Part shown: positions 8,311 through 17,392 of the stretch, in pieces
How the letters are laid out: every line of letters starts with the position of its first letter
Position numbering within the stretch: position 1 is the stretch's first letter
Source: Clostridia bacterium
GTDB taxonomy: Bacteria > Bacillota > Clostridia > Oscillospirales > CAG-272
DNA: 39,713 nucleotides
Assembly: GCA_017466445.1 (NCBI GenBank)
Contig: JAFTUC010000011.1
Coordinates: forward strand, 1-39,713
Reading direction: 5' to 3'
Notes under the pieces: model-generated
The model's input: the letters and a program-made list of their open reading frames with translations, nothing else
What the model was told of the DNA's origin: nothing
Database searches by the model: none
Position numbers and translations under genes: made by a program

Positions 8311-10515
8311 ATGGTAAAGCTTACAGATCACGGCGTATTTTACCGAAACGGCGAGATAATCGAAAGTAGCTCCGCTTCGGTCGAGGACGCACGCAAAAAC
8401 ACTATGGCTTACTCGATACTCACGTCGCACAACGTATCGGGCAACGACTCCTTCCTTAATATCAAATTCGACGCTATGGCATCGCACGACATAACCTACG
8501 TCGGAATCATTCAGACCGCCAAGGCGAGCGGACTTAAAAAGTTCCCCCTTCCCTACGTTCTGACAAACTGCCACAACTCGCTCTGTGCGGTCGGCGGCAC
8601 TATAAACGAGGATGACCACATGTTCGGTCTCTCGGCGGCAAAGAAATACGGCGGAATCTACGTCCCCGCGCATCAGGCGGTCATCCACTCCTTTATGCGT
8701 GAGAATTTCGCAGGCTGCGGAAAGATGATCCTCGGCTCTGACAGCCACACGAGATACGGTGCTATCGGATGTATGGCTATCGGAGAGGGCGGTCCCGAGC
8801 TCGTAAAGCAGCTTCTCAGCCGTACGTACGACATTAAATATCCCGAGGTCATCTGCGTAAAGCTCACGGGTGCTCCCCGCAAGGGCGTAGGTCCGCAGGA
8901 CATTGCCATCGCTCTTATCGGGGCGGTATTCAAGTCGGGCTTTGTAAAGAACAAGGTGCTTGAATTCGTGGGCGACGGAATTTCCTCGCTCCCCATGGAG
9001 TTCCGCAACGGAATCGACGTTATGACCACCGAGACCACCTGTCTCTCCTCTATTTGGGAGACCGACTCCGAGACCGAAAAATATCTCACCCGTCACAAGA
9101 GACCCGGCGATTACAAGGAGCTTTCCCCCAAGGACATCGCTTACTACGACGGAATGGTCGAGATCGATCTTTCATCGGTCGAGCCGATGATCGCGCTTCC
9201 CTTCCATCCGAGCAACGCTTACACTATAAGAGAGTTCCTCGCAAACGCAGACGAGATACTTGCCGAGGTCGAAAGGACCGCAGTCGAGCAGCTCGGCGTT
9301 CCCGAAGGACGTCTCGATCTCAGAAGCAAATTCTACGACGGCAAGATGCACATCGACCAGGGCGTCATCGCAGGATGCGCGGGCGGAACCTTTGACAACC
9401 TTACCGCGGCCGCCGACATATTAAAGGGCAAAAGCACGGGCAACGGAGCGTTCGCTCTTTCGGTATATCCCGCAAGTCAGCCCGTTCTTCTTGAGCTTAT
9501 GAAGTGCGGTGCGGCACAAACTCTTATCGAGTCGGGCGCTACGATGCGTACCGCCTTCTGCGGACCCTGCTTCGGTGCAGGCGACGTTCCCGCGTGCGGC
9601 GGTCTCTCGATCAGACACTCGACAAGAAACTTCCCCAACCGCGAGGGCTCCAAGCCGAACGACAATCAGATAGCGGCAGTCGCGCTTATGGACTCGCGTT
9701 CTATCGCGGCGACCGCGGCAAACGGCGGAATCCTTACCCCTGCAGACGAGTTTGAGGGTGAATTTACCTCCTACGATTATAACTTTGATAGCGGCGTATA
9801 CGACAACCGAATCTACAACGGATTCGGAAATCCTCAAGAGGACGTTGAACTCGTTCTCGGTCCGAACATCACAGACTGGCCGAAGATCCCCGCTCTTGCA
9901 AACGACGTACTTATAAAGGCAGTATCTATAATAAACGATCCGGTCACCACGACAGACGAGCTTATCCCCTCAGGCGACACCTCCTCCTACCGCTCAAATC
10001 CCATAAGACTTGCTCAGTTCACTCTTTCGAGAAAGGATCCTCAGTACGTATCGGAGGCAAAGAAGGCACTTGAGACCCCCGCTGACGCTATTCTTGACAA
10101 GGTCTCCGAAATCAAGGGCTGTAAGGTAAGTGCAGAGGATCTTCAGATAGGAAGCACCATCTGCGCTCTGCGTCCGGGTGACGGAAGCGCAAGAGAGCAG
10201 GCGGCATCCTGTCAGAGAGTTCTCGGAGGAAGCGCAAACGTCGCTCTTGAATACGCGACAAAGCGTTACCGCTCCAATCTTATCAACTGGGGAATGCTTC
10301 CCTTCACCTACAAGGGTGATCTTAAGATCGAAAAGGGCGACTACATTTTCATTACGGGAATCAGAGATATCGTTGCCTCCGGTCTTGAAAAGGTCGATGC
10401 ATTCGTTATAAACGAAAGCAAATGTGAAAAGATCGAGCTCCTGCTTGAAAATCTGTCCGAGGGAGAGCGTAAGATCCTTTGCGACGGATGTCTTATAAAC
10501 CACTACGCAAAATAA
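8311..10515 (+). CDS. Aconitase-family hydratase (YbhJ-like), substrate unknown
   Basis: 734 residues, close to the length of single-chain aconitase-family proteins. GSDSHT at 142-147 is the aconitase signature. Cys356 (AGCAGG) and the pair Cys417/Cys420 (FCGPCFGAGD) match the three [4Fe-4S] ligands of mitochondrial aconitase (358, 421, 424) nearly position for position. The C-terminal ~150 residues form the swivelling domain (ICALRPGDGSAREQAA; SNLINWGMLPF). The enzyme should add or remove water stereospecifically on a hydroxy-carboxylic acid in the cytoplasm. It opens an operon with GH127 and ThuA genes and no other TCA-cycle gene is near, so the substrate is more likely a sugar-derived acid than citrate. 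It resembles the uncharacterised E. coli YbhJ group by general architecture. Family firm, substrate inferred. Confidence 0.9.
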   Translation: MVKLTDHGVFYRNGEIIESSSASVEDARKNTMAYSILTSHNVSGNDSFLNIKFDAMASHDITYVGIIQTAKASGLKKFPLPYVLTNCHNSLCAVGGTINEDDHMFGLSAAKKYGGIYVPAHQAVIHSFMRENFAGCGKMILGSDSHTRYGAIGCMAIGEGGPELVKQLLSRTYDIKYPEVICVKLTGAPRKGVGPQDIAIALIGAVFKSGFVKNKVLEFVGDGISSLPMEFRNGIDVMTTETTCLSSIWETDSETEKYLTRHKRPGDYKELSPKDIAYYDGMVEIDLSSVEPMIALPFHPSNAYTIREFLANADEILAEVERTAVEQLGVPEGRLDLRSKFYDGKMHIDQGVIAGCAGGTFDNLTAAADILKGKSTGNGAFALSVYPASQPVLLELMKCGAAQTLIESGATMRTAFCGPCFGAGDVPACGGLSIRHSTRNFPNREGSKPNDNQIAAVALMDSRSIAATAANGGILTPADEFEGEFTSYDYNFDSGVYDNRIYNGFGNPQEDVELVLGPNITDWPKIPALANDVLIKAVSIINDPVTTTDELIPSGDTSSYRSNPIRLAQFTLSRKDPQYVSEAKKALETPADAILDKVSEIKGCKVSAEDLQIGSTICALRPGDGSAREQAASCQRVLGGSANVALEYATKRYRSNLINWGMLPFTYKGDLKIEKGDYIFITGIRDIVASGLEKVDAFVINESKCEKIELLLENLSEGERKILCDGCLINHYAK

Positions 10516-10540
10516 TCACACCTTAATTTCGGAGGATATT

Positions 10541-12355
10541 ATGAAAAATATCGGATTTGAAAATGTAACCATCACCGGTGGCTTTTGGAAGGATCAGCAG
10601 GATATAAACAAAAACAACTCAGTATATAGCGTGTACAACCGTTTTTACGACACAGGACGCTTTGAAAGTCTCAAGCAGGATTGGCAGAAGGGCATGCCAA
10701 ACCGTCCTCATTTCTTTTGGGATTCGGACGTAGCAAAGTGGATAGAGGCTCTTGCCTACATCCTTTGCAAGACTCCCTGCGATGATCTTGAAGCCAAGGC
10801 CGACGAAATGATAGACCTTATCGAAAAGGGGCAGGCTGAAAACGGATACATAAACAGCTATCTGCTCCACTTTGAACCTGACAATATATTCTCAGACCGT
10901 AACAGACATGAGCTCTACACTATAGGACACCTCATTGAGGCGGCTATTGCGTACGATAAGTTTACCGGAAAGCGCAAGCTCCTCGACTGCATGGAAAAGT
11001 GTCTTGACAGAGTATACAAGGTATTTATCGAGGAAAATTCCGCAGGATTTGTAACTCCCGGACACGAGGAGATCGAGCTTGCTCTCGTAAAGCTCTACAA
11101 ATACACGGGCAACGAAAAATATCTTGAGATGGCAAAATTCTTCATCGACAAGCGCGGACTCAACGAAAAAAACGAGAGCTCAAATCCCTTTGAGCCGAAA
11201 TATTCGCAGTCACATCTTCCCGTAAGAGAGCAAACGACCGCAGAGGGACATGCCGTAAGAGCGGTATATCTTTACACTGCCATGGCAGATCTCGCAAGCC
11301 TAACAAAGGATGCGGAGCTTCTTAAGGCGTGTGAGACCGTCTTCTCAAACATCGTGAACAAAAGAATGTATATAACCGGCGGGATCGGATCGACTCCGGT
11401 AGGAGAAGCCTTTACTAAGGATTACGATCTTCCCAACATCTCGGCATACACGGAAAGCTGTGCCGCTATCGGACTTATATTCTTTGCATCCCGCATGCAG
11501 CTCACGTCGAAGGATTCGATCTACGGTGATATAATCGAGAGAATCCTCTATAATGGATTTCTCTCAAACAAAACACTCGACGGAAAGGCATTCTTCTACG
11601 AAAATCCGCTTGAGATCCCGCCCAAGGAATCCAAGGTGGACGGCGTAAGATATCCTATCACTCAGCGTCTTGAGGTCTTCGGCTGCTCTTGCTGTCCTCC
11701 CAACATCGTAAGACTTCTTGCGACCCTTGGTGACTACATATATTCGACCGACGAGGACACTCTCTTTATTCATCAGTACGTATCATCGGAAGCCTCATTT
11801 GAGGTCGGAAGCAAGCAGGTAAAGGTAGTTCAGTCTACAAGCTATCCGACAGACGGCAGGATATCGATAACCTGCACCGGTGCTGACATCAAGGCCGCTT
11901 TACGTATTCCTTACTGGTGCGACTCTTACGCAGGACGCACCGTAAACGGTTACCTTTACGTCGATCTGAAGGACGGCGAGACCTTCGAGCTTACACTTGA
12001 CATGACCCCTCGTTTCATAAGTGCCGACGTAAGAGTAAACGAGGACATCGGCAAGGCAGCTCTTATGAGAGGACCTGTGGTCTTCTGTCTTGAAGAGGTT
12101 GACAACGGTCCCTATCTCCGCTCGATAAGAATGCGCGAGGATGCAAGCTTCACCCTCGGTACAGACGAAAAGCTCGGTGTCATGACTCTTACTGCCGATG
12201 CTGAAAAGCTTATTTCCGACGTCTCGGATAACGCTCCTCTCTATTTTGGCACAAAGACACGCAAATATGAAAAAATCAGAGCGAAATTCATCCCCTACTA
12301 TGCATTTGCGAACCGCGGCGAGAGCGAAATGATAGTATTTACAAGCGTTATTTAA
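10541..12355 (+). CDS. GH127 glycosidase, probable beta-L-arabinofuranosidase
   Basis: 604 residues. The GH127 (former DUF1680) pattern is complete: E289, E305 and C307 (AYTESCAAIG) and C384-C385 (GCSCCPPN). The spacing equals that of Bifidobacterium longum HypBA1 (E322 acid/base; E338, C340, C417, C418 zinc site, C417 nucleophile) with a constant offset of 33. The N-terminal two thirds form an (alpha/alpha)6 barrel and the rest a beta-sandwich. No signal peptide is seen, so it acts in the cytoplasm on imported oligosaccharides, releasing beta-L-arabinofuranose or a related sugar. GGAGG precedes the ATG and the gap from the hydratase is 25 bases. Related families (GH146) have other specificities, so the substrate is not fixed. 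Confidence 0.9.
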   Translation: MKNIGFENVTITGGFWKDQQDINKNNSVYSVYNRFYDTGRFESLKQDWQKGMPNRPHFFWDSDVAKWIEALAYILCKTPCDDLEAKADEMIDLIEKGQAENGYINSYLLHFEPDNIFSDRNRHELYTIGHLIEAAIAYDKFTGKRKLLDCMEKCLDRVYKVFIEENSAGFVTPGHEEIELALVKLYKYTGNEKYLEMAKFFIDKRGLNEKNESSNPFEPKYSQSHLPVREQTTAEGHAVRAVYLYTAMADLASLTKDAELLKACETVFSNIVNKRMYITGGIGSTPVGEAFTKDYDLPNISAYTESCAAIGLIFFASRMQLTSKDSIYGDIIERILYNGFLSNKTLDGKAFFYENPLEIPPKESKVDGVRYPITQRLEVFGCSCCPPNIVRLLATLGDYIYSTDEDTLFIHQYVSSEASFEVGSKQVKVVQSTSYPTDGRISITCTGADIKAALRIPYWCDSYAGRTVNGYLYVDLKDGETFELTLDMTPRFISADVRVNEDIGKAALMRGPVVFCLEEVDNGPYLRSIRMREDASFTLGTDEKLGVMTLTADAEKLISDVSDNAPLYFGTKTRKYEKIRAKFIPYYAFANRGESEMIVFTSVI

Positions 12356-12384
12356 TTTTAAGATAATAAAAGAGGTAAAAAACA

Positions 12385-13128
12385 ATGATCAGAGTAACTG
12401 TATGGAACGAATTTTTCCACGAGCAGCACGATGAAACGACAAAAAAAGTATATCCCGAGGGAATCCACAAGGCGATCGCGGCATTCCTCGGCAAGGAAGA
12501 GGACATCACGGTAAAGACCGTAGTTCTCGACGATGAGAATTGCGGCATTACCGAAGAACTTCTCAACGAGACCGACGTTCTTCTTTGGTGGGGACACGTA
12601 AGACACAACGACGTTCCCGATTCTGTTGTTGATCTTGTTCAGCATGCCGTTCTTAAGGGAATGGGAATCATATTCCTTCATTCGGGGCATCACTCAAAGC
12701 CTTTCAGAAGACTTATGGGCACTACGGCAAATCTCTGCTGGAGAGAAACAAACGATCTCGAGCGCGTATGGGTTGTAAAGCCTTATCACCCCATCGCTCA
12801 GGGTCTGCCCCGCTATTTCGATCTTAACGGTGAAGAGACCTACGGCGAGCCCTTTGACATTCCTGAACCCGATGAGCTCGTATTCATCGGCTGGTTCTCG
12901 GGCGGCGAGGTATTCCGGGCAGGATGCTGCTACAGAAGAGGAAACGGAAAGATATTCTACTTCCAGCCCGGTCACGAGACCTTCCCGACCTATTACAACG
13001 AAAACGTACAGACCGTGCTTAAAAACGCGGTACGTTGGGCAAAACCGGACGTTCGCGTAAGCTCGCTCACTGCTCCTCACGTCAGAAAAATCGACGATAT
13101 GAAGGACGGAGAGGATTACGTAAGATAA
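12385..13128 (+). CDS. ThuA-fold protein (copy 1)
   Basis: 247 residues with the class I glutamine amidotransferase-like ThuA fold: [61 protein letters not shown]. ThuA proteins accompany sugar-utilisation genes and are thought to act in sugar oxidation or isomerisation, but their reaction is not established. AGAGGT lies nine bases before the ATG. It is the last gene of operon 1, followed at once by a strong terminator. A close paralogue lies at 33926-34678. Confidence 0.88.
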   Translation: MIRVTVWNEFFHEQHDETTKKVYPEGIHKAIAAFLGKEEDITVKTVVLDDENCGITEELLNETDVLLWWGHVRHNDVPDSVVDLVQHAVLKGMGIIFLHSGHHSKPFRRLMGTTANLCWRETNDLERVWVVKPYHPIAQGLPRYFDLNGEETYGEPFDIPEPDELVFIGWFSGGEVFRAGCCYRRGNGKIFYFQPGHETFPTYYNENVQTVLKNAVRWAKPDVRVSSLTAPHVRKIDDMKDGEDYVR

Positions 13129-13129
13129 C

Positions 13130-13169
13130 AAAAAAGTCGCCTTTTTTCAAGGAAAAGGCGACTTTTTTT
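13130..13169 (+). terminator. Rho-independent terminator of operon 1
   Basis: AAAAAGTCGCCTTTT (13131-13145) pairs with AAAAGGCGACTTTTT (13153-13167) around a short loop, followed by a run of T. The symmetrical A/T flanks would let it work in both directions. Confidence 0.92.
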
Positions 13170-13179
13170 GTTTTTCCTA

Positions 13180-13208
13180 TTGACAAACGGTACCTCAAAA
13201 TTTAAAAT
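13180..13208 (+). promoter_or_regulatory. Sigma-A promoter of operon 2
   Basis: TTGACA (13180-13185), 17-base spacer, TAAAAT (13203-13208), directly after the operon 1 terminator. The predicted start site (~13215) is only ~17 bases before the ATG at 13232, so the leader is very short and leaves just room for AAGGA. Confidence 0.8.
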
Positions 13209-13231
13209 ATACCTTAAGGACGGTGATCTTT

Positions 13232-14263
13232 ATGAAAAAATATCTACTTCCCGAAAACGGTAATTTCTACAAGGCAAATCTTCACTGCCATTCAAATTAT
13301 TCGGATGGAAAGCTTTCTCCTGCCGAGCTCAAGGAGCTTTACAGATCTCGCGGCTATTCGATAATCGCATACACCGATCACGACATTATGATTGATCACA
13401 GCGATCTTACGGATGACCGATTTCTTGCACTCAACGGATATGAGATGGAGGTCTACAAGCCCTCTCACGGAGAGCCCTTTGACGATATTCCCTGCTGCCA
13501 CATATGCCTGATCGCGCTTGAAAAGGACAATCTCAAGCAGGTCTGCTATCACAGAAGCGCATACCTTTTCGGCAATGCGCCGTCGCACCGCAGCGAGGTA
13601 CAGTTTTACGAGGACGAGCCCGATTTCGTAAGGGAATACACACCCGAGTCGATCAATACTATGATAAAGACGGGGCGTGACAGAGGCTTCTTCGTGACCT
13701 ACAATCATCCATCGTGGTCGCTTGAAACATATCCCGAGTACACGTCTTACGTCGGAATGAACGCAATGGAAATATATAACGCGGCGTCTGCCGACGGTCA
13801 TCTTGATTACAATCCGCGCGTATACGACGACATGCTCCGTACCGGACACCGTATCTACTGCATTGCCGCAGATGACAATCACAATTACGGTGATATAAAT
13901 TCAAAGCGTTACACCTCCTTCAAGGGAGCTACCGTTATAAAAGCCGACAAGCTTGAATATCGCACTGTAACCAAGGCGCTTGAGAACGGAAGCTTTTACT
14001 CGACTCTCGGTCCCGAGATATACGAGCTCTATTTTGAGGACGGAAAGGTTCACATAAGCTGCTCAGATGCAGAGTCCATAACCTTCACGACCGGCTCCCG
14101 CAGAGCGGATATACGCTGGGCGCCCGACGGTGAGGTAGTAAACAGTGCCGAATTTAACGTCGATCCCAACGGAAAATATTTCCGTCTGACAGTAAGTGAT
14201 TACAGAGGCAAGGTCGCCTGCACGAACGCCTACTTCACCGACGAGCTTTTTGAAAGTAACTGA
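13232..14263 (+). CDS. PHP-domain metal-dependent phosphoesterase
   Basis: 343 residues from the ATG at 13232; a GTG nine bases earlier is in frame but too close to the ribosome site. The PHP metal motifs are present: HCHSNYSDG (His18, His20, Asp25), AYTDHD, a central NHPSW, and ADDNHNYGD near the C-terminal end of the domain. Stand-alone PHP proteins hydrolyse phosphoesters such as nucleotides or sugar phosphates in the cytoplasm. About 80 C-terminal residues form a beta-rich extension (ITFTTGSRRADIRW). It opens operon 2 with a hydrolase and a NanA-type aldolase, so a sugar-phosphate substrate is plausible but unproven. Confidence 0.87.
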   Translation: MKKYLLPENGNFYKANLHCHSNYSDGKLSPAELKELYRSRGYSIIAYTDHDIMIDHSDLTDDRFLALNGYEMEVYKPSHGEPFDDIPCCHICLIALEKDNLKQVCYHRSAYLFGNAPSHRSEVQFYEDEPDFVREYTPESINTMIKTGRDRGFFVTYNHPSWSLETYPEYTSYVGMNAMEIYNAASADGHLDYNPRVYDDMLRTGHRIYCIAADDNHNYGDINSKRYTSFKGATVIKADKLEYRTVTKALENGSFYSTLGPEIYELYFEDGKVHISCSDAESITFTTGSRRADIRWAPDGEVVNSAEFNVDPNGKYFRLTVSDYRGKVACTNAYFTDELFESN

Positions 14264-14286
14264 TTCTTTTCAAAAGGAAATACAAA

Positions 14287-15249
14287 ATGTTTTTCAAAAA
14301 AATAGAAAAAATGTATAGGGATCAGATCTATACGCGCTCGGATGACAACGGATGCGTTTTCTACTTTTCGAGCGATGATTTTGAAGGTCTAAATAAGATC
14401 CCGTATCCGTTCAAATCCTCCAAGGGACACAAGCTTCAAGGATATTTTTATTACTACGACGGATACGATACCGACCGTATCGTAATGTTCGAACATGGAA
14501 TGGGCTCGGGACATCGCGGATACATGACCGAGATCGAGCTGCTCGCGCGTCACGGATATCTCGTATTTTCATACGATCACACGGGATGCATGGAATCCGA
14601 GGGAGAAACCACAGGCGGATTCGTTCACTCTCTGATCGATCTGAACGATGCTATAAACACCCTTCGTGCTGATGACCGATATTCGGACAAGAGAATATCT
14701 ATCGTCGGTCACAGTTGGGGAGCGTATTCGACCCTCAACATATCGAATTTTCAAAGCGGTATAGAGCATCTCGTTGCGCTTTCGGGTCCGATATCTCTTA
14801 TGGCGCTTTTAAAGCAGTCATTTCGCGGAATTTTGGCGCCTATTGGCAGAAAGCTATACAAGAAGGAGCTTGCAGGCAATCCCAAATACGTACCGTCCGA
14901 TGCAATAACTGCGCTCTCAGAGACCGGTGCGAAAGTCCTCATCATCCATTCGGACGATGACGGCATCGTAAGATGCGATCAGCATTTTGACGTTATGCAA
15001 AAATCGCTTTCCGAGCGCGGGAACGTACGCTTCGTAAAGGTACACGGCAAGGCACACAATCCGAATTACACGCCTGATTCTGTGCGCTACAAGGATGAAT
15101 TCTTTGCTACGTATCAAAAAGCGCTTAAAGAAAACGCTCTCGATTCGGACGAAAAGAAGCAGAGCTTCAAGGCTCGTTTCGATTGGAAGAGAATGACCGC
15201 TCAGGACGATGAAATATGGAACTTGATATTTGAGCATCTTGACTCATAA
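14287..15249 (+). CDS. Alpha/beta hydrolase
   Basis: 320 residues with the complete catalytic triad of the fold: nucleophile elbow GHSWG (Ser143), acid within HSDDDG (Asp223-225), and His257 in HGKAHNP. An oxyanion-type EHGMGSG lies near residue 70. It lacks a signal peptide and lies between the PHP and aldolase genes with gaps of 23 and 14 bases. A cytoplasmic esterase that removes acyl groups, for example acetyl decorations from sugars, would suit the neighbours, but peptidase or lipase activity cannot be excluded. Confidence 0.88.
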   Translation: MFFKKIEKMYRDQIYTRSDDNGCVFYFSSDDFEGLNKIPYPFKSSKGHKLQGYFYYYDGYDTDRIVMFEHGMGSGHRGYMTEIELLARHGYLVFSYDHTGCMESEGETTGGFVHSLIDLNDAINTLRADDRYSDKRISIVGHSWGAYSTLNISNFQSGIEHLVALSGPISLMALLKQSFRGILAPIGRKLYKKELAGNPKYVPSDAITALSETGAKVLIIHSDDDGIVRCDQHFDVMQKSLSERGNVRFVKVHGKAHNPNYTPDSVRYKDEFFATYQKALKENALDSDEKKQSFKARFDWKRMTAQDDEIWNLIFEHLDS

Positions 15250-15263
15250 AGAAAGAGGTAATT

Positions 15264-16136
15264 ATGAAAAACTTCAAGGGAATATTCCCCGCACTTCTCA
15301 CTCCGTTTGACAAGGATAACAAAATAAACGATAAGGCTCTCGAAGCACTTATAGAAATGAACATAAAAAAGGGCGTTCAAGGCTTCTACGTCAGCGGAAG
15401 CACTGCCGAGGTCTTTCTCCTCAGCGAGCAGGAAAGAGCTTCTCTGTACAAGACGGTCAAGGAGATAGTCGGTGACCGCGCCACGCTTATTGCTCACATC
15501 GGAGCCATCGGTACTGACAATTCCATAAATTTTGCAAAGCTTGCAGATAAGCTCGGATACGATGCCGTATCCTCTGTCGCACCCTTTTACTACAAGTTTT
15601 CCTATCCCGAAATAAAGCAGTATTACTTTGATATTGTAAATTCTGTGTCTATTCCGATGATAATATACAATTTCCCCGGATTCTCGGGTGTAAATCTCTC
15701 GGTATCGCAGATCGGCGAATTTCTTTCAGACGATCGCTTCATCGGTGTCAAGCACACGTCGAACGATTATTTTGCACTCTCGCAGTACAAGATCGCATTC
15801 CCGGACAAGATCATCTATAACGGATTTGACGAGATGATGCTCGCAGGTCTCTCGATGGGAGCGGACGGCGGAATCGGAAGCACCTACAACTTTATGGCAG
15901 AAAAATTCTTAAAGCTTATCGAGCTTTATAAGGATTGCAAAATGGTCGAAGCTGACCTTCTCCAAAAGGAAATCAACAAGATCATTGCTGCTCTCTGCGA
16001 GATCAGCGTAATGGCAGGCGAAAAGGCTATACTCTGTGAAATGGGTCTCGACTTCGGCATATGCAGAAAGCCCTTCGGCGAGATCGAGCCCGAAAAGAAA
16101 AAGGCATTTCTCAACACAGTAATGCCCCTCATATGA
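15264..16136 (+). CDS. nanA: N-acetylneuraminate lyase-type aldolase (DapA superfamily)
   Basis: 290 residues, a class I (Schiff base) TIM-barrel aldolase. Lys163 (GVKHTS) and Tyr135 (IIYNFPG) correspond to Lys165 and Tyr137 of E. coli NanA, and Ser46-Thr47 of GSTAE to its Ser47-Thr48. GADGGIGSTYN, typical of NanA, is present, as is YNGFDEM. This favours cleavage of sialic acid to N-acetylmannosamine and pyruvate. NanK, NanE and a sialidase are absent from the window, and a KDG-kinase-like gene lies next door on the other strand, so a 2-keto-3-deoxy sugar acid is an alternative substrate. GAAAGAGG precedes the ATG. Last gene of operon 2. Confidence 0.85.
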   Translation: MKNFKGIFPALLTPFDKDNKINDKALEALIEMNIKKGVQGFYVSGSTAEVFLLSEQERASLYKTVKEIVGDRATLIAHIGAIGTDNSINFAKLADKLGYDAVSSVAPFYYKFSYPEIKQYYFDIVNSVSIPMIIYNFPGFSGVNLSVSQIGEFLSDDRFIGVKHTSNDYFALSQYKIAFPDKIIYNGFDEMMLAGLSMGADGGIGSTYNFMAEKFLKLIELYKDCKMVEADLLQKEINKIIAALCEISVMAGEKAILCEMGLDFGICRKPFGEIEPEKKKAFLNTVMPLI

Positions 16137-16149
16137 AAATCGGCTCAAT

Positions 16150-16187
16150 AAAAGCGGCAGATCGAAAAGATCTGCCGCTTTTGATTT
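16150..16187. terminator. Bidirectional terminator between nanA-like and kdgK-like genes
   Basis: AAAAGCGGCAGATC (16150-16163) and GATCTGCCGCTTTT (16169-16182) make a 14-bp stem with a five-base loop. T-runs in both orientations serve the convergent genes. Confidence 0.92.
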
Positions 16188-17210
16188 TTATCTCTGAACT
16201 CTGCCCGAGCCGTCGCCGCCTGCAAGCTTTTCGACCTCGGCAACGCTGACTCTGTTATAGTCACCCTCTACGGTATGCTTGAGTGCGGATGCCGCGACCG
16301 CAAACTCGATCGCCTGCTGAGAGGTCTTTCCGCTGAGAATGGAGTATATAAGTCCGCCGCCGAAGGAATCTCCTCCGCCTACGCGGTCAACAATATGAAG
16401 ATGATAGGATTTTGAGAAGCAGTAATCGTTTCCGTCATAGAGCATTCCCGCCCAATCGTTATCGTTTGCCGAGATCGACGTACGGAGAGTGATAGCGACC
16501 TTTTCAAATCCGAATTTATCGGCAAGCTGCTTTGCTACCGACTTATATCCCTCGTGATTGAGCTTGCCTCCGTAGATATCGGAGCCCTCCGCCTCAATAC
16601 CGAACACATCCTTCGCGTCCTCCTCATTCGAGATACAGACGTCAACGTACTTGCAAAGATCGGTCATAGCCTCTCTTGCCTGATCTCTCGTCCAAAGCTT
16701 TCCGCGGTAATTGAGATCGCAGGATATCTTAACGCCCTTCGCCTTTGCCGCTTTGCACGCCTCTCTGCATATGTCAACGAGATTCGCTCCGAGAGCGGGG
16801 GTGATTCCGGTAAAGTGGAACCAATCGGCACCGTCAAATATATCGTCCCAATCAAAATCCTCGGGCTTTGCCATCTGGATAGCGGAATATGCGCGGTCAT
16901 ATATGCATACAGATCCTCTCTGAGAAGCACCCTTCTCAAGGAAATATATACCAACTCTTTCGCCGCCGCGGACGATCTTCGAGGTGTCTACTCCGAAATA
17001 GCGCAGAGAATCGACCGCCGCCTGTCCGATAGCGTGCTTCGGAAGCTTAGTGACGTAAACACTGTCCATTCCGTAATTAGCGAGCGATACGGCAACGTTT
17101 GCCTCTCCTCCGCCGAAGGTAGCCTGCATCTGATCGTTCTGAAAAAAGCGGTAATAACCGTTGGGTGCGAGACGGAGCATAAGCTCTCCGAAAGTAACTA
17201 TTTTAGCCAT
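16188..17210 (-). CDS. kdgK: PfkB-family sugar kinase, probable 2-dehydro-3-deoxygluconokinase
   Basis: 340 residues from the ATG at 17210 (MAKIVTFGELMLRLAP), with GGGAG upstream; an earlier in-frame start lacks a site. PfkB features: N-terminal GGGEANVAVSLANYG, a central SCDLNYRGKLW, and the anion-hole/catalytic DRVGGGDSFGGGL with Asp as base. The N-terminal FGELMLRL and DLNYRxKLW are usual in KDG kinases, which make KDPG from 2-keto-3-deoxygluconate on the uronate pathway. The KDPG aldolase is not in the window. A fructokinase or other ketose specificity remains possible. Transcribed divergently from the GH2 gene. Confidence 0.85.
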   Translation of the reverse strand: MAKIVTFGELMLRLAPNGYYRFFQNDQMQATFGGGEANVAVSLANYGMDSVYVTKLPKHAIGQAAVDSLRYFGVDTSKIVRGGERVGIYFLEKGASQRGSVCIYDRAYSAIQMAKPEDFDWDDIFDGADWFHFTGITPALGANLVDICREACKAAKAKGVKISCDLNYRGKLWTRDQAREAMTDLCKYVDVCISNEEDAKDVFGIEAEGSDIYGGKLNHEGYKSVAKQLADKFGFEKVAITLRTSISANDNDWAGMLYDGNDYCFSKSYHLHIVDRVGGGDSFGGGLIYSILSGKTSQQAIEFAVAASALKHTVEGDYNRVSVAEVEKLAGGDGSGRVQR

Positions 17211-17247
17211 TTTTATTCTCCCTGTTTTTAACATTAAATACATTTAT

Positions 17248-17276
17248 ATGATACATCATTTCAAATCTTTTGTCAA
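17248..17276 (-). promoter_or_regulatory. Sigma-A promoter of kdgK-like gene
   Basis: Minus-strand TTGACA (17276-17271), 17-base spacer, TATCAT (17253-17248). It is back to back with the GH2 promoter, leaving 53 bases between the two -35 boxes in which a shared regulator could bind. Confidence 0.8.
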
Positions 17277-17329
17277 TATGAAAAAATTGCTTTATTACGG
17301 CTTTTTTAGTACCAGTTTTGAATTTGCTA

Positions 17330-17358
17330 TTGATTTTGTCGGGTCTATATGATATAAT
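17330..17358 (+). promoter_or_regulatory. Sigma-A promoter of GH2 gene
   Basis: TTGATT (17330-17335), 17-base spacer, TATAAT (17353-17358), 34 bases before the GH2 ATG, which has AAAGGTG as ribosome site. Confidence 0.82.
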
Positions 17359-17392
17359 GCAGTTAAAATAAACACTCGAAAGGTGCAGTATT

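Noticed and set aside
8284-9096. Minus-strand 270-residue frame
   Set aside because: Antisense to the aconitase-family gene, in a shadow frame without promoter or ribosome site.
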